64,000 nt of DNA from Caldithrix abyssi DSM 13497 (GTDB taxonomy: Bacteria; Calditrichota; Calditrichia; Calditrichales; Calditrichaceae): positions 1,796,501-1,860,500 of the forward strand of contig NZ_CP018099.1 in NCBI RefSeq assembly GCF_001886815.1, read 5' to 3'. Positions within the stretch are counted from its first letter, which is position 1. The number at the start of each line of letters is the position of its first letter. Under the pieces are notes generated by a model. It saw only the letters and a program-made list of their open reading frames with translations, searched no databases and was not told where the DNA came from. Shown in pieces: positions 1 through 8,834 of this stretch. The position numbers and the translations under genes were made by a program.

Positions 1-3000
1 TTTTTACCGTTATGGGATAAAGCTTCTGGTTCACTACGCCTTTTCAATTATTTAAAGATTCTTAAGAAACAGGGAAATCACATTACGTTTATTGCTCGGG
101 TGGGTTCTACAGACCCTAAATACAAACACACTTTGCAGCAGTTAGGTATTGAGGTTTACGAAAATGATGAGCGCGCTTTAAATTTTGCCGGTTTTGTGGT
201 TAATAGGAAATTGCCCGAAATTCCATATAAAACTATTTTTAAAGAACGCCGCTTTGACGTGGCCATTTTGTCTTTTTGGCATGCTGCCTTTTATTACATG
301 GAGCTGATCCGCGAAATGTCTCCGACTACCAAAGTTATTGTGGATACGGTGGATATCCATTTTGTGCGCGAATTTCGAGAAGCGAAACTGAAAAAAGATA
401 AACGGTTAGAAAGCGAAGCGAAACGAAAAAAACAACAGGAATTAGCTGTTTACCGGAAAGCGGATCGTTTATGGGTTGTAACAGAAGAAGACCGTAAGCA
501 CATTGAAAAATATGTAGGCAATATGCCCATTGACATTGTGCCCAACATTCATGAACCGGTTGTGGTTGAAAAAGCGTTTGATCAAACCAGAGATCTCTTG
601 TTTGTGGGGAATTTTAGTCACCCGCCCAACATCGATGCCGTAACATACTTCGCATCGAAAATCTTTCCTGAAATCAAAAAAACATTAAACGATGTAAAGT
701 TTTACGTGGTGGGCAATAATCCGCCGCCTGAAATTAAAGCGTTACAAAGCGAAGATGTTATTGTTACCGGTTATGTAGCCGATCTGGATCCGTACCTGAT
801 TAAAGCGCGGATTTCTGTCAGTCCGTTGCGTTATGGCGCCGGTATGAAAGGAAAAATTGGACAGGCGTTGAGTTATGGTCTTCCGGTGATTACTACCTCC
901 ATTGGCGCAGAGGGCATGAACCTGGTTCATGGCGAACACGTCCTGATTGCCGATGATCCGGAAAAGTTTGCCGAAGAAACCATCAGATTGTACCGGGATC
1001 GAGGATTGTGGAAAAAACTATCCCGTTCGGGTAAGCAGTATGTAGAGCAGAAGTGGGGTCCTGCCAGCGTAGAAAATAAGTTGCGAAAAATCATCACAGC
1101 GACAAGTGCCGGGCGTCGGAATAATCCTAAAGTCTCCATCATCATGCTCACTTACAACGCGCTGGAATTTACTAAAAAATGCGTCAATTCCATCCTGCAA
1201 AATACGCATATTCCTTATGAAATCATTTTTGTGGACAACGGCTCAAAAGACGGCACGGTGGACTATCTGAGGTCCTTGCAAGCAGAGTATGATCACATTC
1301 GGGTTGTTTTCAACAAAAAGAACAAAGGTTTTGCCGCGGGCAACAATCAGGGCGCGAGAAAAGCCAGAGGAAAATACCTGCTCTTTTTAAATAACGACGT
1401 GCTGGTGGCCGATGGCTGGCTGGAAGAACTGGTGAGCGCTCTGGAAAAAGATCCGCAAATCGGCATGGTGGGCCCGATTACCAATTCCATCAGCGGTTTG
1501 CAGCGCGTGGAACAAATTCCCTACCAGAATGACGACGGTTTTTACCCCTTTGCGGCAAAGGTAAAAGACGTGAATCGCGATAAAATAACCCCTCGTCGCA
1601 GAATCGCCGGCTTTTGTCTGCTGATGCCTAAAACGCTGTTTGAACGGATTAAGGGATTTGACGAGAGCTTTGGCACGGGAAATTTTGAAGACGACGACCT
1701 GTGTATTCGCGTCCGTCAGCAGGGCTACGCCATTATGGTGCACGAGGGCGTGTTCATCCATCATTATGGCAGCCAGACCTTTAAAGCCAATAAGATCGAT
1801 TACGATCAAAGCATCAAAAACAAGGCGCGCGTCTTTTTTCGCAAACATCCGCATGTGGATTACGAAGAGCTGCTGGAGATGAAAAAGCCGTTGGCGCAGG
1901 TGCACGCTCGCTTAAAGGAAGAGATGAACGCGGCCTTTGGCGAAAGCGATTTTAAAAAGGCGGCGCAGCTGGCCCGACAGATTGCAGCCGAAAATCCGCT
2001 GGACGACGAAGCCTGGTACTTTTTAGCCCTGTCTCAGTTTGCAGAAAAGCAGTACGACGAGGCGCTGCAGGCGGTCGAGCACATTCTTTTGCACGATTCC
2101 CGCAATGCGGCGGCTTTGAACTTAAAAGGGCAGATACTGCTGGCCCAGGGGAATGCGATGGAGGCCAGAGGTTACTTTCAGGCCGCGGTCGAGGCCAGGC
2201 CGGATTATCTGGAAGCCCGGCGCAACCTGGCTCATTGCCTGATCGAAAACAATGAATTTGAGGACGGCGTAAAAATTCTTAAACAGATTCTGGAAGAACA
2301 ACCAGATGATATTCCGACTTTGCTCTATTTTGCTAATTTATATCTGGAAGCGGAAAGATATGAAGAGGCGCTGGAGCACGTTCAGCGTGTGCTGCAAATA
2401 GATGCCAATAATGAGCTGGCCTTGCAAATGCAGCGTTTGCTGGCGCCGCAGCAGGAAAAGGCCGGCGATTTGCAAACAAAGGTGCAGCAGGCCTTGCAGG
2501 CGCTGGATCAGGGAAAAGCTGAAACGGCGCGCGATCGTTTACAGGCCGTTTTGAAAGAGGAGCCGACCAATATCGAAGCGCAGTATGGCTACGCCCTTGC
2601 CCTGCAAATGCTAAACGATCTGCCGGCTGCCGAAAAGGAATTGCAAAAGGCGTTAGAAATCGATCCGCATTTTACGCTGGCTTTAAACGACCTGGGACGC
2701 ATCGCTTTTATGAACAGCCGTTTTGAAGAAGCAAAAGACTATTTTCAGCAGTCGCTGGCCGTTGATGGGCAGCAGGCTTCTGTTAAAAATCTTTTGAGCG
2801 AAGTTTTGTTCGCCCTGGGCGCCTATGACGAGGGCGTGCAGTTGCTGGTGGAAACGGCCAGGGAGCATCCGACCGACGTGGAGACGTTAAAGCATCTGGC
2901 CGCCATTTCAACAGAAGCCGGCAATCATGACATGGCGCGAAAATTGTGGTCTAAGGTGATGCGCTTAAAACCCGATGATCGGGAAGCCGACGCGGCTTTA

Positions 3001-3021
3001 AAAGAGATGTTGAGTCAATAA
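1..3021 (+). CDS. Glycosyltransferase, GT4-GT2-TPR, 5'-partial
   Basis: Two glycosyltransferase modules followed by a TPR tail, probably acting on surface polysaccharide or glycoprotein. The frame is open from base 1, and the first 33 codons (including DKASGSLRLFNYLKILKKQG) match the usual start of this family, so the real start lies left of the window and the GTG at 100 is internal. The visible part is 1006 residues. A GT4-like domain fills about residues 1-365 (LLFVGNFSHPPN; PLRYGAGMKGKIGQALSYG). A GT2 domain lies at about 375-600 (VSIIMLTYNALEF; FVDNGSKDGT; LFLNNDV; FEDDDLCIR). TPR repeats run from about 650 to the end. The next glycosyltransferase follows after 18 bases, suggesting an operon. 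Acceptor and sugar cannot be told from sequence. Confidence 0.9.
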   Translation, partial: FLPLWDKASGSLRLFNYLKILKKQGNHITFIARVGSTDPKYKHTLQQLGIEVYENDERALNFAGFVVNRKLPEIPYKTIFKERRFDVAILSFWHAAFYYMELIREMSPTTKVIVDTVDIHFVREFREAKLKKDKRLESEAKRKKQQELAVYRKADRLWVVTEEDRKHIEKYVGNMPIDIVPNIHEPVVVEKAFDQTRDLLFVGNFSHPPNIDAVTYFASKIFPEIKKTLNDVKFYVVGNNPPPEIKALQSEDVIVTGYVADLDPYLIKARISVSPLRYGAGMKGKIGQALSYGLPVITTSIGAEGMNLVHGEHVLIADDPEKFAEETIRLYRDRGLWKKLSRSGKQYVEQKWGPASVENKLRKIITATSAGRRNNPKVSIIMLTYNALEFTKKCVNSILQNTHIPYEIIFVDNGSKDGTVDYLRSLQAEYDHIRVVFNKKNKGFAAGNNQGARKARGKYLLFLNNDVLVADGWLEELVSALEKDPQIGMVGPITNSISGLQRVEQIPYQNDDGFYPFAAKVKDVNRDKITPRRRIAGFCLLMPKTLFERIKGFDESFGTGNFEDDDLCIRVRQQGYAIMVHEGVFIHHYGSQTFKANKIDYDQSIKNKARVFFRKHPHVDYEELLEMKKPLAQVHARLKEEMNAAFGESDFKKAAQLARQIAAENPLDDEAWYFLALSQFAEKQYDEALQAVEHILLHDSRNAAALNLKGQILLAQGNAMEARGYFQAAVEARPDYLEARRNLAHCLIENNEFEDGVKILKQILEEQPDDIPTLLYFANLYLEAERYEEALEHVQRVLQIDANNELALQMQRLLAPQQEKAGDLQTKVQQALQALDQGKAETARDRLQAVLKEEPTNIEAQYGYALALQMLNDLPAAEKELQKALEIDPHFTLALNDLGRIAFMNSRFEEAKDYFQQSLAVDGQQASVKNLLSEVLFALGAYDEGVQLLVETAREHPTDVETLKHLAAISTEAGNHDMARKLWSKVMRLKPDDREADAALKEMLSQ

Positions 3022-3039
3022 TTTTAAGGAGATACCGGG

Positions 3040-4422
3040 GTGAAAAAACAAACCTTATCTGTTTGTATGATTGTTAAAAATGAAGAGCGATTTATTGCCG
3101 ATTGTCTGAAAAGCGTGCAAGCCGTTGCCGATCAAATTGTAGTGCTGGATACCGGATCCACCGATCAAACCGTGGAGATCGCGCGTGGATTTGGAGCGGA
3201 GATCCATCATTTTAACTGGCGCGATGATTTTGGCGCCGCGCGAAACGCATCCATCAAATATGCCACAGGCGACTGGATTTTGTGGCTGGATGCAGACGAG
3301 CGACTTCTGCCGGAATCCGTTCCCGCCTTGAAAAAGGTCTTAAAACCAGAAAAAAAAGCGGTGGCCTATGTGGTGAACATCAGGAACGTAATGGCCGATG
3401 GAAAAACCTTTAAGCTTTCCACAGGGCATCGCCTTTTTAACAACCGCAAAAAAATCTATTTTGAAGGACGAGTGCACGAACAAATTGTCTATAGCCTGGC
3501 GCGTAACGGTGGAGAAGAGCGGCCTTCCGAAATTCAATTGCTGCATCTGGGTTACGCCCTTTCCAGCGAAGAGCAGAGTAAAAAAGATCGGCGCAATCGC
3601 CAGCTGCTATTAAAAATGGTTGAAGAGCAGCCGCACAATGCCTACGCCCACTATACTCTGGGGCAAAATTACAATCTGAGCGGGGAATTCGAAAAGGCGT
3701 TAAAACATTATCTGATTGCGCTGGAAAAAAATCGTTTTCAGCCTTCGTTGCAGCGCCAGCTTTTAAACAACATCAGCGAAGCCTATCTAAAACTCAACGA
3801 CCTGGCCAACGCCCGCAGCTTTGCCCTGAAGTCAGCCCAATTACAGGAAGACCAGATCGGCGCATATTATCTGCTGTACAAAATTGCGCAGCAGCAAAAC
3901 CAACCGGACGAGGCGATCAAATGGCTGCAAACCTTACGGGAAAAGAATCTGGCGGCGCAACACGGACGCCTGAAACTGGAAAACGACGTTTTGCTGAGCG
4001 ACGCGGATGTGTTGCTCTCTCTGGGCGAACTGTTTATTAAAAACGAGCAGTTGAAGCGTGCGCAGATGTGTTTTGACGAAATTTTTCAGTATGGAGATAA
4101 TAATCGAGCGTATGTCAATCGAATTGTGGATATCTGGGCTCAAAATCGCCATTTCGCCAGGGCCGAGCAGTTTCTTGAAGCGCATCTGTCTTCTAACGAT
4201 GGGCAATTCCTTGAACTGAAAGGACTGCTACAGATTAAGCAAGAAAATTATATTGGCGCCATCCAGACCTACACTCTGCTCTTTCAGCTACAGCCCAATA
4301 ATCTGGACATCATTAAACGACTGGCCGGTTTGTTTTATAAAATTGGCGAAAAAGAAAAAGCCGAGAGTTTGATAAAAATGGCGGCCGATTTAAACGCATT
4401 GACGCAGAAGGCACGTGTTTAA
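3040..4422 (+). CDS. Family 2 glycosyltransferase with TPR tail
   Basis: A 460-residue cytoplasmic GT2 enzyme. The N-terminal ~220 residues carry the family signature: MIVKNEERFIADCL, VVLDTGSTDQTVEIA, and the metal-binding stretch ILWLDADERL. The remainder is helical TPR-like repeat (about 200-450), a common pairing for enzymes that glycosylate proteins or build surface glycans. It starts at GTG 3040, supported by a Shine-Dalgarno AAGGAGA at 3026-3032, and is probably cotranscribed with the glycosyltransferase 18 bases upstream. The substrate is unknown. Confidence 0.88.
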   Translation: MKKQTLSVCMIVKNEERFIADCLKSVQAVADQIVVLDTGSTDQTVEIARGFGAEIHHFNWRDDFGAARNASIKYATGDWILWLDADERLLPESVPALKKVLKPEKKAVAYVVNIRNVMADGKTFKLSTGHRLFNNRKKIYFEGRVHEQIVYSLARNGGEERPSEIQLLHLGYALSSEEQSKKDRRNRQLLLKMVEEQPHNAYAHYTLGQNYNLSGEFEKALKHYLIALEKNRFQPSLQRQLLNNISEAYLKLNDLANARSFALKSAQLQEDQIGAYYLLYKIAQQQNQPDEAIKWLQTLREKNLAAQHGRLKLENDVLLSDADVLLSLGELFIKNEQLKRAQMCFDEIFQYGDNNRAYVNRIVDIWAQNRHFARAEQFLEAHLSSNDGQFLELKGLLQIKQENYIGAIQTYTLLFQLQPNNLDIIKRLAGLFYKIGEKEKAESLIKMAADLNALTQKARV

Positions 4423-4525
4423 TGGGCGAACGCCATTAGTAAACATAAAGCGAGAATCTTTGTACGAATTTTAATTTTACGTCATAACGATATTTGTGCC
4501 AGGCGCCGTGATAATCATATTGTTG

Positions 4526-4740
4526 TTTGCTGCTATGCTGTATTTGAATTAAAAATTATCACGCAGAGCGGGAGGCTGTGCCCGAATTAAAAATTACGAA
4601 TTACGAATTACGAATAGTAGAGTGCCGATTTGCTTTGCTTTCGTCTTAAATGCCACATAATTTTCTGCGATGATTGGCATAAACTGCGAGAAAATTACTT
4701 TGCGCACGTTGCGGTTGATTTTGATTGCGGCTGCGCTGCC
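4526..4740. repeat. Dispersed intergenic repeat, copy A
   Basis: About 215 bases, filling most of the gap 4423-4773. It matches 37570-37758 (copy B) closely: both have the run GCTGCTATGCTGTA, then GAATTAAAAATTATCACGC, GCGGGAGGCTGTGCCCGAA, TAATTTTCTGCGATGATTGG and a GC-rich end GTTGCGGTTGATTT. Copy A has an extra short run of three ATTACGA-type units near 4590-4614. A shorter related piece is at 8567-8631. It does not encode a convincing protein. Its mobility and function are unknown. Confidence 0.75.
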
Positions 4741-4773
4741 CTGGTAGTTCAAGGCCGGCATTAAAAATAACTG

Positions 4774-5217
4774 CTAAGGGGCGGTCTTGCGCAGTTTAAG
4801 ATTGTTCTTTCCCACATAAATTGCGTTGTTCAGTCCGAATAGTTTGCGAATAATAATCGGCGACAGATAATCCGTAACCGGCAGATGAATGTGATTAAAG
4901 GGAAAATCGGAGTTCATTAACATGATGGATTCACTATCGTTATATTCAATATGGTAGTTTTTTTTACGAAACAATTCAATTAATTTATCGCTGGATAACC
5001 TATTAAACTTAATACGCACATCAAAAATGGGTTTGTCCGCTCCTGTTGGAAAGGGTTGATTACGTTCCTGGCAAAAATGTTTTAACAAAGACAGGGCCTT
5101 TTTTAAGCGTTGATCTAAAACTTCCTTTGAAGGGGCCTGCACATACACACCCGGTACATTTTCACAATAGGCCACGTATGAACGACCGTCAAATTCTTTT
5201 TTGACGATGATCTTCAT
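4774..5217 (-). CDS. HicB-HicA-like fusion protein
   Basis: A 147-residue protein that looks like a HicB antitoxin-type fold (about 1-55: YVAYCENVPGVYVQAPSKE) joined to a HicA-type double-stranded-RNA-binding fold (about 70-135: LSSDKLIELFRKKNYHIEY, then HIHLPVTDYLSPIIIRKLFG). In classical HicA the toxin needs a His in a G-S-H-like turn; here that turn reads NDSESIMLM, so the catalytic His appears absent. HicA and HicB are normally separate genes, with the toxin first. Here they share one chain in the reverse order, so it may be an inactive regulator or RNA-binding protein. The assignment rests on motif recognition only. Confidence 0.55.
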   Translation of the reverse strand: MKIIVKKEFDGRSYVAYCENVPGVYVQAPSKEVLDQRLKKALSLLKHFCQERNQPFPTGADKPIFDVRIKFNRLSSDKLIELFRKKNYHIEYNDSESIMLMNSDFPFNHIHLPVTDYLSPIIIRKLFGLNNAIYVGKNNLKLRKTAP

Positions 5218-5287
5218 GCTATGATTCCAATCTTAAATAAACAAAATTTTATTTATAAATATAGGCAAGAAAGTTTAAAGAATCAAT

Positions 5288-6508
5288 TCATTCGGGCAAT
5301 TCCCTTGCCCCCAACAGTTCATCAATCCTTTTGTAATTGTCTGGCATCTTCTCACCGGAATGTAAATCTCTGATTAATGAATCCAGTTTAAGGGCGAGTT
5401 TGGTTTCCTGTTCACCAATAACGCCATTTTTTTGTAGGAGCGCCATATAATGGTTTACATTTTTTAATTGCGTGATATTCCCTGGCCAGTCTTGCCGCTG
5501 TAAAAGTTGTATGGCCTGTTCGCTCACCTTCTCGATTTTTATTCCCAGGCTCCGGCTTTCGAGATCGATAAAATGGTTGACTAACAGAGGAATATCTTCC
5601 ACTCTTTCACGAAGCGCAGGAATTTTAATGGTAAAATTAGCCAGTAAATGGAACAGTTCCGATAAAAAGGCATCCTGTTCGACCAGCGCTTTAAGGTCTA
5701 TAGAAGAAGAAGCGATGAATCGTACGTCATTTTTAACCATGGGCAACGCTGGATTGGAATTGAAAAAGTTTTGATGTAAAAAATTGACCAGATATTTTTG
5801 AGCGGCCAGGTTCAGATTGTGGATTTCCCGTAAAAACAGGGTGCCGCCTCTGGCCTGCTCAAACAAATTTTTGTACAACGCATTAAGCGCGGCCTCGTCC
5901 GATTCAGTCTGCAATTCGCAATCATGCGCTACAAAGGGCAAATATTTTCGCTGGCCATTGTAATGCAATAATTTAGCGATCAATTCCTTGCCCGTCCCTT
6001 TTTCGCCCAGAATTAACAAACGTTCCGGAGTGTCGGAAGCTTCAGACAGGATTCTCAGAGCTTCAGATAAGGTATTCCCCAGCCCAACGGTAGAGATGTT
6101 TCGCTTTAACTCGTCAACAAGGCTCTGGTTTAATCTGGAAATTTTCCGCAATTCAAGGGCATGATTGAGCGTAATTATCAACCGTTCAAGGTCTATGGGT
6201 TTTTCCAGATAGTCGTAAGCGCCAGCCTCAATCCATTCGTGGGCCGCTTCAATAACCGAACTTCCGGAAATCAGGATCACGGGGATCTCCGCCCTTTTCT
6301 TTTTGATTTCTTTTAAAATGGCCAGGCCGTCTATTTGCTGCCCCAATACCATATCAACCAGAACCACGTCCCACTCGCTCTGCAGGGCGTATTCCAACCC
6401 CCGGTAAGCGTTTGTCTCATACTCAATATAATAATTTTTCAGTTCCAGCGATTTTTTAATTTGTTCACAATAAGCCTCATTATCATCGATTAAAAGAATC
6501 TTAAACAT
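5288..6508 (-). CDS. NtrC-like response regulator, degenerate AAA+ domain
   Basis: 406 residues. A receiver domain at 1-120 (LLIDDNEAY, phospho-acceptor in VVLVDMVLG, ISGSS, EKPID) is followed by a sigma-54-activator-type AAA+ module (about 140-380). Walker A is present (GEKGTGKEL). The GAFTGA loop that contacts sigma-54 is missing: the expected region reads QTESDEAALNALYKNLFEQA. Walker B reads GGTLFLREI instead of LDEI. No Fis-type DNA-binding helix-turn-helix follows; the protein ends shortly after the AAA+ lid. Hence it probably does not activate sigma-54 promoters in the normal way. Its start overlaps the end of the kinase-like gene by 8 bases, suggesting translational coupling. Confidence 0.8.
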   Translation of the reverse strand: MFKILLIDDNEAYCEQIKKSLELKNYYIEYETNAYRGLEYALQSEWDVVLVDMVLGQQIDGLAILKEIKKKRAEIPVILISGSSVIEAAHEWIEAGAYDYLEKPIDLERLIITLNHALELRKISRLNQSLVDELKRNISTVGLGNTLSEALRILSEASDTPERLLILGEKGTGKELIAKLLHYNGQRKYLPFVAHDCELQTESDEAALNALYKNLFEQARGGTLFLREIHNLNLAAQKYLVNFLHQNFFNSNPALPMVKNDVRFIASSSIDLKALVEQDAFLSELFHLLANFTIKIPALRERVEDIPLLVNHFIDLESRSLGIKIEKVSEQAIQLLQRQDWPGNITQLKNVNHYMALLQKNGVIGEQETKLALKLDSLIRDLHSGEKMPDNYKRIDELLGARELPE

Positions 6509-7136
6509 CCAGAGTTTCCTCCAGCTTGGGATTAAACGATACGATTAAAGATTGATCAGAATCCGAGGCTCTGGATTCGATCAATTCAATATTCAAATAT
6601 TCGGCCAAAATTTTAAGAATTAAATTATTAACAGAAAGAACGATATCGTCTGAGTTCAATAGCGCTTTCTTTTGCTCCGCCTCATTCTTTTTAAATTCAA
6701 AGATAAGGCGCGACAAAACTTCATCGCTTTCGACTTCTATTCGGGAACAGTTTTTAAATTTATCAAGAAGAGTCTCCAAAAACCATTGAAAGGCCAGCGG
6801 ATCGGTTTTAACAATCAGGCTGATTTTATTATTTTTTAACGAAATTTTCTCTTTACCCAAAGGTATCTCTAACAGAACCTGCGCCACATTGATTTGCTTA
6901 AAACGCTTTTGGTTATTGCGCGTTAAAATGAGAATACGCGACAGGGAGTGCACGGTGTTCTTTAAATTTTGCTGAATCACGCCAATAAATTCTTTAGACT
7001 GCTTTTTTTGCTGAGGGGAAAGGTTAAAATCGTTTAATAAATAGTTTAAATTTGCTACCGCAAGCTGTAATGTGGCTAATTCGTTTTTTACTTTGTGGAT
7101 TAAACGATTGATTAAAAAATCACGATCTGTATTCAT
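6501..7136 (-). CDS. Histidine-kinase-like protein, degenerate
   Basis: About 211 residues, apparently cytoplasmic, with no membrane segment. A DHp-like helix carries LIHKVKNELATLQLAVANLN, resembling the phospho-acceptor H-box of sensor kinases. The C-terminal half resembles an HATPase fold in outline (DPLAFQWFLETLLDKF where an N-box is expected; LILKILAEYLNIELIES where the GLGLAI helix is expected), but the Asn of the N-box and the glycine-rich lids are not visible. It may be a phosphotransfer or docking partner for the next gene, which it overlaps by 8 bases. I prefer ATG 7136 because AGGA sits about 7 bases upstream; ATG 7142 is the alternative. Confidence 0.6.
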   Translation of the reverse strand: MNTDRDFLINRLIHKVKNELATLQLAVANLNYLLNDFNLSPQQKKQSKEFIGVIQQNLKNTVHSLSRILILTRNNQKRFKQINVAQVLLEIPLGKEKISLKNNKISLIVKTDPLAFQWFLETLLDKFKNCSRIEVESDEVLSRLIFEFKKNEAEQKKALLNSDDIVLSVNNLILKILAEYLNIELIESRASDSDQSLIVSFNPKLEETLDV

Positions 7137-7327
7137 GTGCATCCTGCCCTGTTATCCTTGCGCTCACTCTAACTTACGTGTAGCTCTGTTCATTTTTATG
7201 ATTAAGCGCAAAATTTCTTTATCAATTTTAAGAAATGCTCGTTCCGATTGCAAAACAAAAATAATCTGGCAAAGTATGAAAAAAATCGATAAAATTAAAG
7301 TTTTATGGTTGAAGGGCAGGAGTTCGG

Positions 7328-8059
7328 ATGCTTCAGATTTTCTCTTTATTTATGGTGGGAACAATTGCCGGCTTTATGAATGTTCTGGCGGGCGGCGGTT
7401 CTTCGCTGACCTTGCCGGCTTTGATTTTACTGGGACTGGACGGGGCAACAGCCAACGGAACCAACCGCATTGCCATTGTTATTCAGAATATTTTTGCCAT
7501 TGGCGGTTTTCAGCAAAATAATAAAAATGAATTCGGCGATAGTCTTAAATTTTCTTTGTTCACCCTGCCTGGCGCCATCATCGGCGCTCTGGTGGCCGTA
7601 AATTTACAGGACGCATGGTTTAAACGCATACTGTCGTTAGTCATCGTCTTTGTGATTATAAGTATGTTTTTGCCACGCCCTCGACATGCCGGCGCAAAAA
7701 CTTCGAAAAAGCTGTGGCTTTACCTGGCTTTGTTTGGCGTGGGGTTTTATGGCGGTTTTATCCAGGTGGGCGTGGGCTTTATTTTAATGGCCACGCTCTT
7801 TCACCTGGCCCAATTCGATCTGGTGCGCGTTAATGTTTACAAGGTGTTTATTGTCTTAATTTACACCTTGCCGGCGCTGGCGGTGTTTATCGCTTCGGGC
7901 AATGTTAATTTCATCTGGGGCTTGATTTTGGCCGCAGGAAACGGCCTGGGCGGCTGGCTGGGCGCGCATGTTACCATTCGCAAAGGCGAAAAGGTGATTC
8001 GCATGGTTTTGATCGCCGCCCTGCTTTTCATGTCTGCTAAAATGCTCAATTGGTTTTAA
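7328..8059 (+). CDS. TSUP/TauE-SafE family membrane permease
   Basis: A 243-residue polytopic membrane protein of about seven to eight helices. The N-terminal signature GTIAGFMNVLAGGGSSLTLPAL and the repeated half GVGFYGGFIQVGVGFIL are typical of the TSUP (sulfite/organosulfonate exporter) superfamily. Family members move sulfur compounds or other small organic anions; the substrate cannot be deduced here. The ATG at 7328 follows CAGGAG at 7317-7322. It stands alone, divergent from the kinase-like gene on its left and followed by a repeat-rich gap. Confidence 0.85.
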   Translation: MLQIFSLFMVGTIAGFMNVLAGGGSSLTLPALILLGLDGATANGTNRIAIVIQNIFAIGGFQQNNKNEFGDSLKFSLFTLPGAIIGALVAVNLQDAWFKRILSLVIVFVIISMFLPRPRHAGAKTSKKLWLYLALFGVGFYGGFIQVGVGFILMATLFHLAQFDLVRVNVYKVFIVLIYTLPALAVFIASGNVNFIWGLILAAGNGLGGWLGAHVTIRKGEKVIRMVLIAALLFMSAKMLNWF

Positions 8060-8172
8060 GACCGACAGGCGGGTTACAGCCCGGGAAATTTTTATCTTTG
8101 CATCTACACGGGAAAATAGTAAAAGAGTTAAAAAGTTAAGGAGATTAGGACGCTTCCTGCGTAGCATCTAGT

Positions 8173-8190
8173 CCCGCCCTGGCGGGTTTT
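8173..8190 (+). terminator. Possible intrinsic terminator after TSUP gene
   Basis: CCCGC and GCGGG pair around a four-base loop and are followed by TTTTG, 114 bases after the stop codon. The stem is short and the T-run weak, so this is tentative. Confidence 0.3.
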
Positions 8191-8225
8191 GAAAATTTTT
8201 GTGCTGTTTTAAAAACTCATCCCCC
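8191..8225 (+). repeat. Dispersed repeat, 35 bases
   Basis: The sequence beginning GAAAATTTTTGTGCTGTTTT and ending in CTCATCCCCC recurs in inverted orientation at 46077-46112, with about one mismatch or length change. Both copies lie in gaps next to other repeats. Function unknown. Confidence 0.6.
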
Positions 8226-8236
8226 GTCAAAGGATT

Positions 8237-8322
8237 GGTTGAATAGTTGATTAGTTGAATGGTTGAATAGTTAGCCTGTCATTTCAAATCTGTTTCTGCG
8301 AATGTGGTGAATTCCTGCCACC
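8237..8322 (+). repeat. Dispersed repeat with TTGAATGGTT decamers
   Basis: About 86 bases, nearly identical to 36167-36251. The first half is a degenerate array of decamers (GTTGAATAGT/GTTGATTAGT/TTGAATGGTT), the second half a unique part starting CTGTCATTTCA and ending near GTGGTGAATTCCT. The second copy lies just left of IS copy 2. Confidence 0.7.
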
Positions 8323-8328
8323 GTTAAT

Positions 8329-8437
8329 GTAGGGGCGAAGGATTTCCAGGAACAATTCAGCGATGGTAAGTATTAATCTTTAGTCATATCAAAAATGTGC
8401 TCTGGATAAAGTAGGGTTGGAAATCCTTCGCCCTTAC
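8329..8437. repeat. Inverted repeat, 19-bp arms
   Basis: GTAGGGGCGAAGGATTTCC at 8329-8347 is mirrored by its complement at 8419-8437 with one mismatch, enclosing about 71 bases. It resembles the terminal repeats of a tiny non-autonomous element but encodes nothing visible. Confidence 0.55.
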
Positions 8438-8566
8438 AAGTACGTTCATTCCTGATCTTTTGTCTGGGAGTGAGGATAGAGCAATTTAATTTAAAATATT
8501 CATTGCGCCCTTTGTGACTTTTCTGGTTGCTTGAAATAATTTGTTTAATCTTTTTCTGCTATTATT

Positions 8567-8631
8567 TTCGTAATCTGCGAGAAAATTACTTTGTGCGCGT
8601 TGCGGTTGATTTTGGTTGCGGCTTTGCTGCC
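8567..8631. repeat. Dispersed intergenic repeat, copy C (partial)
   Basis: About 65 bases matching the right end of copies A (4526-4740) and B (37570-37758): CTGCGAGAAAATTACTTTG, then GTTGCGGTTGATTT and a GCGGCT..GCTGCC end. Only this end of the element is present. The rest of the gap 8060-8834 is AT-rich with no gene visible. Confidence 0.65.
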
Positions 8632-8775
8632 TTGAGTAATGAGTTAAAGAAAATATCGCCAACAAATTGTATCCTAAATATTTTAAATGTTGACCATAAT
8701 GTGAAATATATAACAAAAAAAATTTGACATCTGAGAAAAAATTAATGAAATTCACAACTACAAGTTAAATATTTC

Positions 8776-8807
8776 ACATGAAAGAAAAGTGAACTGTTCT
8801 TTCATGT
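8776..8807. promoter_or_regulatory. Perfect 11-bp inverted repeat before hydrogenase operon
   Basis: ACATGAAAGAA (8776-8786) and TTCTTTCATGT (8797-8807) are exact complements separated by 10 bases, giving a 21-bp centre-to-centre spacing, two helical turns. It ends 27 bases before the first ATG of the operon. It could be an operator for a dimeric regulator or a leader hairpin. No T-run follows, so a terminator is unlikely. It does not match a full Rex site. Confidence 0.5.
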
Positions 8808-8834
8808 ATATTGGAACAAATGCTGGGGCTTTAA

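Noticed and set aside
1387-1905. A 172-codon frame opposite the first glycosyltransferase
   Set aside because: It lies wholly opposite a well-supported gene and has no recognisable domain.
100-3021. GTG at base 100 as true start of the first glycosyltransferase
   Set aside because: The frame stays open to base 1 and the upstream codons match the family's N-terminus.
8748-8807. Rex-type operator before the hydrogenase operon
   Set aside because: Only a half-site-like TTCACAAC is present; the clear palindrome has a different sequence.
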